DNA from: Chloroflexota bacterium
GTDB lineage: Bacteria; Chloroflexota; Chloroflexia; Thermomicrobiales; UBA6265
Assembly (NCBI GenBank): GCA_023389575.1
Contig: JAEWEG010000037.1
Location: 62,001-126,000, forward strand
Reading direction: 5' to 3'
DNA length: 64,000 nucleotides
The notes under the pieces were generated by a model, which searched no databases, was not told the origin of the DNA, and saw only the letters and a list, made by a program, of their open reading frames with translations. Below are positions 26,121-34,533 of this stretch, one piece after another. The translations under genes were made by a program, and so were the position numbers. The stretch's first letter is position 1, and each line of letters starts with the position of its first letter.

Positions 26121-26264
26121 GGGTCAGGAAATCCGTTTCGGTGGGGGAGCAGCGGGTGACGGTGTCGCCATCCAGCATGAATAATGACGATTGTAGTCCC
26201 GCGTACGCATCGCTGCGAGACGCCCGGCGCATCACTGCGCGATTTCCGGCAAAGGTGACATCAC

Positions 26265-26690
26265 ATGGGCAAGAGCACGCCACCAGAATTCATTCGCCTC
26301 AATGGCAACGCCATCCGGGTCACGTCCTGGACTCCATTGGACGACCCTGGCGCGTTCCGCCTGGTCACCATCGTTCGTGGCTCGGGCGACGCCGCCCTGC
26401 TCGCCGACCTGCTCGCTCGCCAGCCACTCGAGCTCGAAATCCCCGGCGAACCGACTCGCGCCGTCTATCCCGACCGCCTCGAACGACGAGACACCGGAGA
26501 ACCGCCAGCCACCATCACCCGGTTTTCCATCGACCTCTCGCCTACCCCGGCGGGAAGCCCCAGGGGATCGACCGCTGCCCAGCCCAGGGCGAAAGCTCCA
26601 ATCACCCTCGAACAACGAGTCGCCGTCCTCGAAAATGAGGTCGCCTCGCTCAAGGAGCTGGTCCGCTCCCTCGCGCACGACACACGCTAA
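26265..26690 (+). CDS. hypothetical protein with C-terminal coiled coil
   Basis: A 141-residue soluble protein without recognised family. Residues 1-90 look like a small mixed alpha/beta domain (AFRLVTIVRGSGDAALLADLL), a Pro/Ser/Gly linker follows (91-110), and the end (112-137, LEQRVAVLENEVASLKELV) has clear heptads for a short coiled coil, so it may oligomerise. AAAGGTG precedes the ATG. It is divergent from the membrane-protein gene. Confidence 0.6.
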   Translation: MGKSTPPEFIRLNGNAIRVTSWTPLDDPGAFRLVTIVRGSGDAALLADLLARQPLELEIPGEPTRAVYPDRLERRDTGEPPATITRFSIDLSPTPAGSPRGSTAAQPRAKAPITLEQRVAVLENEVASLKELVRSLAHDTR

Positions 26691-26734
26691 TTCATTGGCC
26701 GTCGTCCACCCGCGACGAAAAGCCCTCAAGAACA

Positions 26735-26770
26735 AGGACGGGGAGCGGGCAATCGCCCGCTCCCCGTCCT
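26735..26770. terminator. hairpin between convergent genes
   Basis: A perfect 16-bp stem (26735-26750 with 26755-26770, loop AATC) stands between the genes ending at 26690 and 26799. It has no U tract on either strand, but its place between convergent genes suggests shared termination. Confidence 0.6.
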
Positions 26771-26798
26771 CACTCGTGCTGAACGCGCTTAGGACGTC

Positions 26799-27104
26799 TC
26801 AGGCCACGTCTTCCTCGACGATCTCCCGCTCGATCGCCGCCTTCCCGGAATGAACGTCCCCGCCAGCATGGCCATCGTCGTCGCTGAACGGATTCGCCTG
26901 GTGGGCCAGGTCAACCGCCTTGTGGGCCACCTCGCCGGCCGCCGTCGCCAGCACCGCTCGCGTCTCGTCGCCTCGACGTGGCGCGAACACCAGGGTCAGG
27001 ACGATTCCCAGGAGCGCGCCAAGCAGCATGCCGCCGAAAAATCCCCGTGTGGTGGCGGCGTCTTCCCGCTCTCGCGCGAAATCCAGATCCGCATGGATCA
27101 CCAT
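26799..27104 (-). CDS. YtxH-like small membrane protein
   Basis: A 101-residue protein with one membrane helix (about 21-42, FGGMLLGALLGIVLTLVFAP) followed by RRGDETR and an amphipathic helix, the pattern of YtxH/gas-vesicle-type stress proteins. Such proteins are often general stress proteins of unknown role. The last 25 residues are acidic. GGAG lies nine bases before the ATG. Confidence 0.72.
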   Translation of the reverse strand: MVIHADLDFAREREDAATTRGFFGGMLLGALLGIVLTLVFAPRRGDETRAVLATAAGEVAHKAVDLAHQANPFSDDDGHAGGDVHSGKAAIEREIVEEDVA

Positions 27105-27147
27105 GGCTCGAAGCTCCAGTTCCAGCTACCCTGCGTTGCTCGAATGC

Positions 27148-27549
27148 CTAGATCTTGGGCGGCTTCTTTTTCTTGCCGCTGATCACCTTGGACATCTCCC
27201 GGAACTTGGAGTACTTGCCCGCCGCGGTCACGAGCGGCTTCACCGCTTCCTCGGTCATGAAGTTCGCGGTTCCACGCACCCGCTGCACGGTGCCAGTGGC
27301 CTCGTCCAGAATCGGGATCGCCTTGCCCTTGAGTTCCTTGAACACGAAGAACAGCGCCACCGTGATTCCGGCCAGCAACACGACCGAAATCGTGGACAGC
27401 AGCACCACGAAGATGATCGCGATGTCTCGCAGCCGCTCCAGGGCCGACTGGTCATCGCCGCCGAGCAGGTACAACCCCACGATGATCAATACGAAAATCA
27501 GGAGCGCACCGATACCCGCCAGCACACCTTTGGATTTGAACTTGTCCAT
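27148..27549 (-). CDS. two-helix membrane protein of unknown function
   Basis: The 133-residue product has two membrane helices (about 8-30 and 43-71), then a basic helical part ending in KKKKPPKI. GGGAG six bases before the ATG fixes the start. It lies between mnmA and the YtxH-like gene, all in one direction, and probably forms an envelope stress or morphology pair with the latter. No family recognised. Confidence 0.65.
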   Translation of the reverse strand: MDKFKSKGVLAGIGALLIFVLIIVGLYLLGGDDQSALERLRDIAIIFVVLLSTISVVLLAGITVALFFVFKELKGKAIPILDEATGTVQRVRGTANFMTEEAVKPLVTAAGKYSKFREMSKVISGKKKKPPKI

Positions 27550-27617
27550 TCGGATCTCCCGATACCCCGTCGACTGATTCCGCGTCATTCTAACGAATCC
27601 GCGCCCCTCACGCAGGG

Positions 27618-28859
27618 CTACTGACCATTCTGGCCAGTCGCGCCGCGTTCCACCCGCGAAATCGTCCCACCGCCAAGCACCTCGTCGCCCCGATAAAACA
27701 CGATCGCCTGACCCGGTGACGCGATCGGCCCGCTCTCCGGCGCGAACTCCACCGAAACCGTCTTCTCGTCCAGCGAAACCGGCGTCACCGTGGCCGGAGC
27801 CGGCTCGCCCCGGTAGCGAACCGCGATATCGCTGAGGAATGGCGCGTCTGGCCATTCACCCGAGGTGAACGACACCTCGTCAGCCGAAATCGTCACCGCC
27901 TGGGCCTCGGCGCGGTCCCCGACAACCAACCTGTTGTCGGAGGTGTCCAGTTGCAGCACGAAGTACGGCTTCGTCGCCGCGATGCCGATTCCCCGGCGCT
28001 GGCCCACCGTATGATGCACCAGCCCCCGGTGCTGGCCCAGCACGGTTCCGTCCTGGGTCACGATCTCACCTGGCACGGTGACATCCGGGCGCCGTTCCGC
28101 CACGAAATCGGCATACGAGCGGTTCCCCACGAAGCAGATTTCCTGGCTTTCAGCCTTGTCCGCCACCGGCAGCCCGAAGCCACGCGCCAGGGTCCGCACC
28201 TCCGGCTTCGTCAGGCGCCCCAGCGGGAACTGCAGGAATCGCAACTGCTCCTGCGAGAGGGTGTACAGCACGTAGCTCTGGTCCTTGCGCTGGTCCACGG
28301 CCCGCATCAGGTGCACGACATCGTCGTCATCGCGCTCCAGCCGCACGTAATGCCCGGTCGCCAGGCAATCCGCGCCAAGCTGCTTCGCGCGCTGAACCAG
28401 GTGCCGGAACTTCACGTGCCGGTTGCACTCCAGGCATGGGTTCGGCGTCCGACCCGCCGCGTATTCGTCCACGAACTTCTGGACGACCGCCTCGCCAAAC
28501 TCGACTTCCATGTTCACGGCGTAAAATGGGACCCCGATCGTGGCGCAGGTCGCCCGGGCATCGTCCATGGCCGGAATCCCACAGCACGGATTCGCCCGGT
28601 GATCCTCGTCGTCCGGCGAGAACAGCCGCAGGTTCATCCCCACCACGCGGTAGCCGCGCTCCCGCATCAGCAGGGCCGTTACCGCCGAGTCAACGCCACC
28701 GCTCATCGCGACGACCACGGTCTTGCCCGCGCCGTCCCTCGGACCGATCTTTTCCTCGGTCAACAGGGAACGCGCCAACGCCACGTCCTCGTCGGTGGGA
28801 GCGGCGAACGGTGTCGCGCAGGTGATGGATGGTGCGTCGGTGATGGGCATTGCTGTCAT
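27618..28859 (-). CDS. mnmA: tRNA 2-thiouridine synthase
   Basis: MnmA thiolates uridine 34 of Lys, Glu and Gln tRNAs using ATP and a persulfide donor. The PP-loop is SGGVDS at residues 53-58. The catalytic cysteine lies in NPCLECNRHVKF and the second in ESQEICFVG. The C-terminal beta-barrel is present (RYRGEPAPATVTPVSLDE). The 413 residues include an N-terminal extension of about 40 with no recognised motif; if the true start is later, length becomes normal. No good ribosome-binding site was found for the upstream Met. Confidence 0.92.
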   Translation of the reverse strand: MTAMPITDAPSITCATPFAAPTDEDVALARSLLTEEKIGPRDGAGKTVVVAMSGGVDSAVTALLMRERGYRVVGMNLRLFSPDDEDHRANPCCGIPAMDDARATCATIGVPFYAVNMEVEFGEAVVQKFVDEYAAGRTPNPCLECNRHVKFRHLVQRAKQLGADCLATGHYVRLERDDDDVVHLMRAVDQRKDQSYVLYTLSQEQLRFLQFPLGRLTKPEVRTLARGFGLPVADKAESQEICFVGNRSYADFVAERRPDVTVPGEIVTQDGTVLGQHRGLVHHTVGQRRGIGIAATKPYFVLQLDTSDNRLVVGDRAEAQAVTISADEVSFTSGEWPDAPFLSDIAVRYRGEPAPATVTPVSLDEKTVSVEFAPESGPIASPGQAIVFYRGDEVLGGGTISRVERGATGQNGQ

Positions 28860-29091
28860 GGGGATATCGCAGGGGTGTGGCCGAGACGGCTCGCAAGGGA
28901 ATCGCATGTGCAGAGGGGGAGAGACGCGCGGCAAGGCGCGCCGCCCGGAGTTTTGCTCACCGAGTTTACCGCACCAGCCCAAGGGCATGCGGTTTCACAC
29001 GCGCGCGTTCGGCCTTTCACAATAATCGCCAGGCCGGAGAAGACCCGGCTCACAAACCATCCAACCCGGGATCCCGCCACGCCACGGCGAG

Positions 29092-29100
29092 TGATACAAT
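29092..29100 (+). promoter_or_regulatory. extended -10 of the dnaA promoter
   Basis: TGA-TACAAT is an extended -10 (TGn plus five of six). No good -35 is seen. Transcription would begin about 55 bases before the dnaA start. The remaining 300-base mnmA-dnaA gap contains two TTTCACA repeats 22 bases apart (28993, 29015) and no consensus DnaA box. Confidence 0.4.
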
Positions 29101-29162
29101 GTGTACGTTCACTATTGTCGAACGCCCGCGCCAGTTCGTAGTCGCTCAGGAGGCCCAACACC

Positions 29163-30605
29163 GTGGAGAGCATGAACGCCCGCCAGCTTTGGCAAGCGGT
29201 GCTCACCGATCTCGAATCGACCGTCACCCGCAATGCCTTCACCAACTGGTTCGCCAACACCGGTCTTGCGAGTGTCGAGGACGATGTCGCCATCGTCACG
29301 GCTCCCCACGCCTACGCTGCCTCCACCCTCCAGGCCCGGTACACCCGCCAGGTCGAAAAGGCGCTCTCCCGCATCGTCGGCCGCCCCATCTCCGCCACCT
29401 TCACCACCTCCGACCGGCTCGGCGAGGAACCCGTCGCCTACGAATCGGAGCCCGTGGCCACCACGCCGAAACCGGCCCTGACACCGGCTCAGCGCAAGCC
29501 ACCGGCTCGCCGCGCCCAGGCTCCCGAGGGCATCGTCCGCAACCACCAGCTCGAACTCACGCCGGCCTCGCCGAATGGGCTCAATCCGCGGCTAACCTTC
29601 GATACCTATGTCGTCGGTGGGTCGAATCGCCTCGTCCACGCCGCGTCGCTCGCCGTCGCCGACCGGCCTGGCACCCAGTTCAATCCGCTCTTCGTCCACG
29701 GCGGCGTTGGCCTGGGCAAGACCCATCTGTTGCATGCCATCGGTCACCGCGCCATCGAAATCAATCCGGAACTCCAGATCAGGTATGTCACGTCGGAGTC
29801 ATTCACGAACGACGTGATCAACGACATCCGGTCGGGTCGCATGGACGACTTCCGGGCCCGCTACCGGCAGGTCGACATCCTGATGATCGACGACATCCAG
29901 TTCATCGCCGGCAAGGAAAGCACCCAGGAAGAGTTCTTCCACACCTTCAATCATCTCTACCAGAACGGTAAGCACATCATCATCTCCAGCGACCGGCCGC
30001 CCCGCTCCATCGCCGCCCTCGAGGACCGCATGCGCTCGCGGTTCGAAGGCGGGCTCATCGCCGATGTCCAGTCGCCGGATTACGAGATGCGGATCGCCAT
30101 CCTCGGCCAGAAGGCCGATGAACTCGCCATCCGGCTGCCAAACGACGTCATCGAGTACATCGCCCACAAGGACCAGACCAACATCCGCGAACTCGAAGGC
30201 GCGCTGAACAAGATCCTCATGCTCGCCCAGCTCTACCAGAAGCCGGTCAGCCTGCCGCTCGCCATCGAGGCCCTCACCGATTCATCGATCGGCCTGCGAA
30301 AGTCGACCACCACATCCAACGAGGTGCTCGACGCCGTTTCCGACGCGTTTCGGGTGTCGCTCCAGGAACTCTCCGGCCGCAGCCGAAAGCGGGAAATTTC
30401 CACACCCCGGCAGGTCGCCATGTACCTCCTCCGCGAGGAAACCGGCGCGTCGCTCGTCGATATCGGGCGTACCCTTGGCGGACGCGATCACACCACCGTG
30501 CTCCACGGCATCGAAAAGATCGAGCGCGAACTGGAAGCCGACACCCAGCTCCGCGCTCAGGTGATGGCGATCCGCGAGAACCTCCTCACCGGCTCGCGCT
30601 CGTAG
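29163..30605 (+). CDS. dnaA: chromosomal replication initiator DnaA
   Basis: DnaA binds origin boxes and melts the origin with ATP. Domain I (about 1-90) is followed by a variable linker rich in Pro/Ala (100-125), the AAA+ domain with Walker A GGVGLGKTH (about 180-188) and Walker B ILMIDDIQF, and domain IV with GASLVDIGRTLGGRDHTTVLHG. A GTG with AGGAGG nine bases upstream gives 480 residues; an internal ATG three codons later is less well placed. The usual dnaN and recF neighbours are missing. Confidence 0.97.
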   Translation: MESMNARQLWQAVLTDLESTVTRNAFTNWFANTGLASVEDDVAIVTAPHAYAASTLQARYTRQVEKALSRIVGRPISATFTTSDRLGEEPVAYESEPVATTPKPALTPAQRKPPARRAQAPEGIVRNHQLELTPASPNGLNPRLTFDTYVVGGSNRLVHAASLAVADRPGTQFNPLFVHGGVGLGKTHLLHAIGHRAIEINPELQIRYVTSESFTNDVINDIRSGRMDDFRARYRQVDILMIDDIQFIAGKESTQEEFFHTFNHLYQNGKHIIISSDRPPRSIAALEDRMRSRFEGGLIADVQSPDYEMRIAILGQKADELAIRLPNDVIEYIAHKDQTNIRELEGALNKILMLAQLYQKPVSLPLAIEALTDSSIGLRKSTTTSNEVLDAVSDAFRVSLQELSGRSRKREISTPRQVAMYLLREETGASLVDIGRTLGGRDHTTVLHGIEKIERELEADTQLRAQVMAIRENLLTGSRS

Positions 30606-30702
30606 CCATCCGTCAGAACCATTGAGCGTGTGGACACCAGCCGAAACCCGGCTATCATGCCCCCTACAAACCGCCCGTCATCACGCTCAAAGGGGAGAAA
30701 CC

Positions 30703-31020
30703 GTGCAACGCATCGCCTTCCGCCTCCGGGTCAAACCCGGCAAGCTCGATGAGTACATCCACCACCACGGCCAGGTCTGGCCCGAACTCCTCGCCGACCT
30801 CACCGCCGCCGGATACCGGAACTACTCCATCTTCTCCGACGGTCTCGATCTCTTCGGCTACTTCGAAACCGAGGACTTCGCTGCCGCGCAGGCCGCCATG
30901 GCTACCAGCGACGCCAACCGCCGCTGGCAGGAGTTCATGACCGAGTACCTTGAAACACCGGTTGACCCCGAAGGCAGAAAAGGCATGCACCTCATGCCCG
31001 AAGTCTTCCATCTGGACTAG
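30703..31020 (+). CDS. rhaM: L-rhamnose mutarotase
   Basis: RhaM interconverts the alpha and beta anomers of L-rhamnose. The 105-residue sequence matches the family (RLRVKPGKLDEYIHHHGQVWPELL with the active-site histidine region, then NYSIFSDGLDLFGYFE). The GTG start has AGGGGAG upstream. No rhaA, rhaB or rhaD gene lies near it; instead it is followed after eight bases by a PhyH dioxygenase, so the natural substrate could be a related deoxy sugar. Confidence 0.88.
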   Translation: MQRIAFRLRVKPGKLDEYIHHHGQVWPELLADLTAAGYRNYSIFSDGLDLFGYFETEDFAAAQAAMATSDANRRWQEFMTEYLETPVDPEGRKGMHLMPEVFHLD

Positions 31021-31028
31021 GAGTTCCC

Positions 31029-32102
31029 ATGGTCACCACCGACGCCGCTCCCCAGGTCGGAGCCCACTACCAGGTTTCCGTCGAGGAGTACATCACGTTC
31101 CGCCGCCAGGGCTTCCTCGTCGTTCGTGGGCTCGTCTCTCAAGACGAAGTCGCCGAACTCCGCCAGCACACCGAAGACCTTATGCAGGGTCGCCTGCCCG
31201 AACAAACCGGCACCCTCGATCTGGGGGACCACGAGAGCGGTGTCGCTACCCAGACGCTCGCCGCGCCGCCGGACCACCTCTCGCCCGCCGAGAAGGCCGA
31301 GTACTTCCTGCGTATCCACATGCTCCACCGCCAACTGGAGCTGCACGAGCGCTACCTGCTCCACCCGGGCGTCCTCGATGTGCTGCAGGCCCTGATCGGA
31401 CCTGACATCCTTGCCCTCCAAACGATGCTATTCCTGAAGGGGCCCGGCAAGCCCGGCCAGGGCTGGCATCAGGACTCCTACTACATCCCCACTCACCCGG
31501 ATTCGCTGTGCGGCGCCTGGATCGCCATCGACGACTGCGACGAGCTCAACGGCGCCATGTGGTTCGCCACCGGCAGCCAGCACGAACCGGTCTATCCTCC
31601 CGCCAAGGGCGGTGGATTCGGCGACCGGCAACTTTCGGACATCCACGGCGTCAAGGGGGTGAGCAACCCGAACGACGAGAAGAACGAACTCTCCCGCATC
31701 GCCGATCGCTACCCACACCTCCTCGTGCCCGCGAAGGCTGGCGATGTCGTCTTCTTCGCTGGTCACGTTCTGCATCGCAGCAAGAAGAACTGGACCACGG
31801 ACCGGTTCCGCCGCTCCTTCGTCGGTCATTACTGCAACGCCCGCTCCTTCACCCAGTGGAACGACGGCGACGGTTCCGACTCCGATCCGGACACGCTCAT
31901 GGCCAACCATCGCCACATCCTCGCCCGGGGCGATACTCACCTGCCGTTCGCCAAACCACGCTTCGGCACGCCCTGCGCCGCCCTTCTCCCACCCGAGGAA
32001 CGCCGCCGCGAAAGCGAATTCGCCGCGATGATGATGGGCGACATGGACACCGGCATGATGGGCTCCACCGACGCCGATCCCAACCTGGTTGACGACGACT
32101 GA
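31029..32102 (+). CDS. phytanoyl-CoA dioxygenase (PhyH) family protein
   Basis: A non-heme Fe(II)/2-oxoglutarate oxygenase-like protein of 357 residues. The iron facial triad is likely His147 and Asp149 in GWHQDSYY and His249 in HVLHRS; an Arg about ten residues later (RFRRSF) would bind 2-oxoglutarate. PhyH-family members in sugar clusters often act on carbohydrates or small metabolites, not on fatty acyl-CoA. It lies in an operon with rhaM and a sugar isomerase, so a modified sugar is the best guess for its substrate. Confidence 0.82.
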   Translation: MVTTDAAPQVGAHYQVSVEEYITFRRQGFLVVRGLVSQDEVAELRQHTEDLMQGRLPEQTGTLDLGDHESGVATQTLAAPPDHLSPAEKAEYFLRIHMLHRQLELHERYLLHPGVLDVLQALIGPDILALQTMLFLKGPGKPGQGWHQDSYYIPTHPDSLCGAWIAIDDCDELNGAMWFATGSQHEPVYPPAKGGGFGDRQLSDIHGVKGVSNPNDEKNELSRIADRYPHLLVPAKAGDVVFFAGHVLHRSKKNWTTDRFRRSFVGHYCNARSFTQWNDGDGSDSDPDTLMANHRHILARGDTHLPFAKPRFGTPCAALLPPEERRRESEFAAMMMGDMDTGMMGSTDADPNLVDDD

Positions 32103-32148
32103 CCGATCGCCATCACCGATTCCCGCGCTGCCCATCGAAAGGATCACC

Positions 32149-33006
32149 ATGCCACGCCTCGGCGTCATCACCGACGAAATCTCCGAAGACTTCGAACACG
32201 CGCTCGCCGTCTGCGCCGAGCTCGACATTCGCGACATCGAACTCCGCTCCATCTGGGGCAAGAGCATCGTCGACCACGACGAGGCCACGGTCCGCCAGAT
32301 CGAACAACTCGTCTACCGGGGCAAGTTCAACGTTACCTGCATCGCCTCCCCCTTCCTCAAATGCCATATCAACGAGGAAAGCGCCGCCGCGGGCAACACC
32401 CACTCCGCCGCCGAGCGATCGAAGGAAGAGCATTGGGGCATCCTCGACCGCTCACTGGAACTCTCTCGCCAGTTCGACGCGCCCATCGTCCGCGCCTTCA
32501 GTTTCTGGCGGGTCGCGGACCCCCTCACCGTCCGAGACGAGGTGCTCGACGTCCTCCGCACCGCCACCGAGCACGTCAGCGCCGCGGGTAAACTGCTCGG
32601 CCTCGAAAACGAATACGCCTGCAACATCGCGACAGGCGAGGAATCCCGCTGGATCCTCGACCGCGTTCCAAACCACGCCCTCGGGCTGATCTGGGACCCG
32701 GGCAACGAGGCCGCCCTCGGTTCGAACCCGTTCCCGAACGGGTACGAGCAGGTCAAGCACCGCATCCACCACATCCATCTCAAGGACCCGGTCGAAATCG
32801 CCGAAGGCACGGGCTTCACTCGCATCGGCGACGGCGCCATCGACTATCTCGGCCAGTTCAAGGCCCTGGAGCGTGATGGCTACGAAGGTGTCCTCTCGCT
32901 CGAAACCCACTACAAGGTGGATGGCGAAATCGAACCCGCGACCCGAGCCTGCGCCACCGCCACCCGCGAGATCGCCTGGAAGGCCAGCCTGAAGCTGGAG
33001 GCATGA
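32149..33006 (+). CDS. sugar phosphate isomerase/epimerase (xylose isomerase-like TIM barrel)
   Basis: An AP-endonuclease-2-type TIM barrel of 285 residues. Conserved metal-site segments are recognisable: LGLENEYACN (Glu), LGLIWDPGNE (Asp), IHHIHLKDP (His) and GVLSLETHYK (Glu). Enzymes of this fold isomerise or epimerise sugars, ketoses or myo-inositol derivatives. AAAGGA stands before the ATG. It follows the PhyH gene by 46 bases and closes the small rhaM-PhyH-isomerase operon; a hairpin follows. Confidence 0.85.
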   Translation: MPRLGVITDEISEDFEHALAVCAELDIRDIELRSIWGKSIVDHDEATVRQIEQLVYRGKFNVTCIASPFLKCHINEESAAAGNTHSAAERSKEEHWGILDRSLELSRQFDAPIVRAFSFWRVADPLTVRDEVLDVLRTATEHVSAAGKLLGLENEYACNIATGEESRWILDRVPNHALGLIWDPGNEAALGSNPFPNGYEQVKHRIHHIHLKDPVEIAEGTGFTRIGDGAIDYLGQFKALERDGYEGVLSLETHYKVDGEIEPATRACATATREIAWKASLKLEA

Positions 33007-33011
33007 CCGAT

Positions 33012-33046
33012 AGCGATGGAACGGGCACAATCGCCCGGCCATCGCT
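33012..33046 (+). terminator. hairpin behind the sugar isomerase
   Basis: Two stacked stems (8 bp: 33012-33019 with 33039-33046; 5 bp: 33022-33026 with 33033-33037) separated by small bulges lie just after the stop codon. No U tract follows. Confidence 0.45.
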
Positions 33047-33161
33047 GGTCTGGCTCCCGTTCGCCTGACACACTATCGTCATCGCCCCGGACCACGGTGT
33101 CCGGATACTCCAGCGCGGGCCAGCAACCGGCTCCGCTCACCATGAAAGGAATCCCATCCGC

Positions 33162-33680
33162 ATGGCATTTCAGGTCAAGAAACGCGGCAAGCTCACCTAC
33201 TACTACAACGGTGATCGTCCGACCCTGTCGGCGCTGGTGACCGAGGAACAGTCCGACGGCGATCTCAAGATCTACTTCGCCGGCCTCACGGGCGGATACT
33301 CCGCCAAGGGCGTGCTCGGGCTGGACGAACTCGTCACCATGGAGCCGCTGAAGGAGATCCCGCTCGTCTTCCGCTCCTGGGAAAAATGGCTCCAGGACGC
33401 CGGCATCTGCGAGTCCCTCGCCGACATCGACTTCATCGAGGTCCACGCCTTCGGCTGCCAGCCCAAGAGCCCCAACCCACTTGTCGATCCGGCGGGATTC
33501 GCCGCCGAGCAGGCCCGGCTCCGCAAGGATTACGCCACGGCGTACTCGTCCTTCTTCGCGGACAACTATCCCGATCACGGGGTTCCATCGCGCTTCACGG
33601 TCCACCTGACCGATGTTCCAGACACCGCCGCGTCCTACGAGTTCTATAGCGTTGGATTGTTGCAGCGCCAGCGCGCCTGA
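33162..33680 (+). CDS. hypothetical protein
   Basis: A 172-residue soluble protein with no recognised family, no signal peptide and no membrane segment. The N-terminal half is beta-rich (KLTYYYNGDRPTLSALVTEE, DLKIYFAGLTGGYS), the C-terminal half mixed with FTVHLTDVPDTAASYEFYSVG. AAAGGA lies eleven bases before the ATG. It is a likely monocistronic gene between the sugar-isomerase hairpin and ppa. Confidence 0.6.
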   Translation: MAFQVKKRGKLTYYYNGDRPTLSALVTEEQSDGDLKIYFAGLTGGYSAKGVLGLDELVTMEPLKEIPLVFRSWEKWLQDAGICESLADIDFIEVHAFGCQPKSPNPLVDPAGFAAEQARLRKDYATAYSSFFADNYPDHGVPSRFTVHLTDVPDTAASYEFYSVGLLQRQRA

Positions 33681-33826
33681 TACGCTTCCCGGTGATTTGG
33701 GACGAGGAGGGACACGCGCCACCGGCGGCCATCGCCGCCCTGTCGAGCGCATGGACCAATCCGCGTGCCACGTACGTCCATACAGATTGAAAATAGATCC
33801 CCATAGGAATCGGAGTCCCCAACAGC

Positions 33827-34420
33827 ATGTCACACCAGCCAGGAAGCAACCCTCAGACCGACTACGTACACCAGGAAGCGGTCGAGGTCGCGGTCGAGTC
33901 GCACGAAGGAAACGTGCTGGCCTTCATCGAAATCCCTCGCGGCTCCCGCAACAAGTACGAGTACGACGAAGAGCACGGTGTTTTCCGGCTGGACCGAGTC
34001 CTCTATTCCTCCGTCCACTACCCCACCGATTACGGCTTCATTCCGGATACACTGGCCGAGGACGGCGATCACCTGGACATCCTTGTTCTCGTCCAGGAGC
34101 CCACCTTCCCCGGCTGCCTCATCGAAACCCGCCCGCTCGGCGGTCTCGACATGGCCGACGAGAAGGGTCCCGACTTCAAGGTCCTCGCCGTTCCCGTCGA
34201 CGACCCGCGCTATGCCCACGTGCAGTCGCTGGAGCAGCTTGGCGACCACTGGCTCCGCGAAATCGAAACCTTCTTCGACACCTACAAGCTGCTCGAACCC
34301 AAGCAGACCGAAGTCCTTGGTTGGCACGACGAGGCCAAGGCGCGAGAGATGATCGCCACCTGCCGCCGTCGCTATCACGCGAGCCCCGACGCCGAGAAGA
34401 TCGAGAACACTGGCTCCTGA
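33827..34420 (+). CDS. ppa: inorganic pyrophosphatase, family I
   Basis: Hydrolyses pyrophosphate to phosphate and drives biosynthetic reactions. The family I core is present: FIEIPRGSRNKYEYDEEHGVF, HYPTDYGFIP and the active-site DGDHLDILVL (Asp79, Asp81, Asp84). The usual residue after the second Asp is Pro; here it is His82. Later LPVDDPRY-like and HWLREIETFFDTYK segments also match. At 197 residues it is slightly longer than bacterial enzymes, with a hydrophilic N-terminal extension of about 20. Cytoplasmic. Confidence 0.93.
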   Translation: MSHQPGSNPQTDYVHQEAVEVAVESHEGNVLAFIEIPRGSRNKYEYDEEHGVFRLDRVLYSSVHYPTDYGFIPDTLAEDGDHLDILVLVQEPTFPGCLIETRPLGGLDMADEKGPDFKVLAVPVDDPRYAHVQSLEQLGDHWLREIETFFDTYKLLEPKQTEVLGWHDEAKAREMIATCRRRYHASPDAEKIENTGS

Positions 34421-34436
34421 TCGACCGCGCCCGAAG

Positions 34437-34480
34437 TTGGAACGGGCGGTGGCCGATGCTATACTTACTTTTGTAAAGTA
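34437..34480 (+). promoter_or_regulatory. promoter with overlapping dyad upstream of the DUF1684 gene
   Basis: TTGGAA (34437-34442) and TATACT (34460-34465) are separated by 17 bases. Directly behind the -10 and covering the likely start point is a dyad, TACTT-N5-AAGTA (34466-34480), which can also be read as ATACTT-N9-AAGTAT (34461-34481). This is a good place for a repressor site. Confidence 0.55.
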
Positions 34481-34533
34481 TTGACACCGCCCGACTTGGA
34501 ATCGCTCCATGGGCAGAAAGGCAGGTCCTCCAG

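Noticed and set aside
28860..29162. Possible replication origin beside dnaA
   Set aside because: No TTATNCACA-type boxes or AT-rich unwinding element were found in the gap; only two weak TTTCACA repeats.
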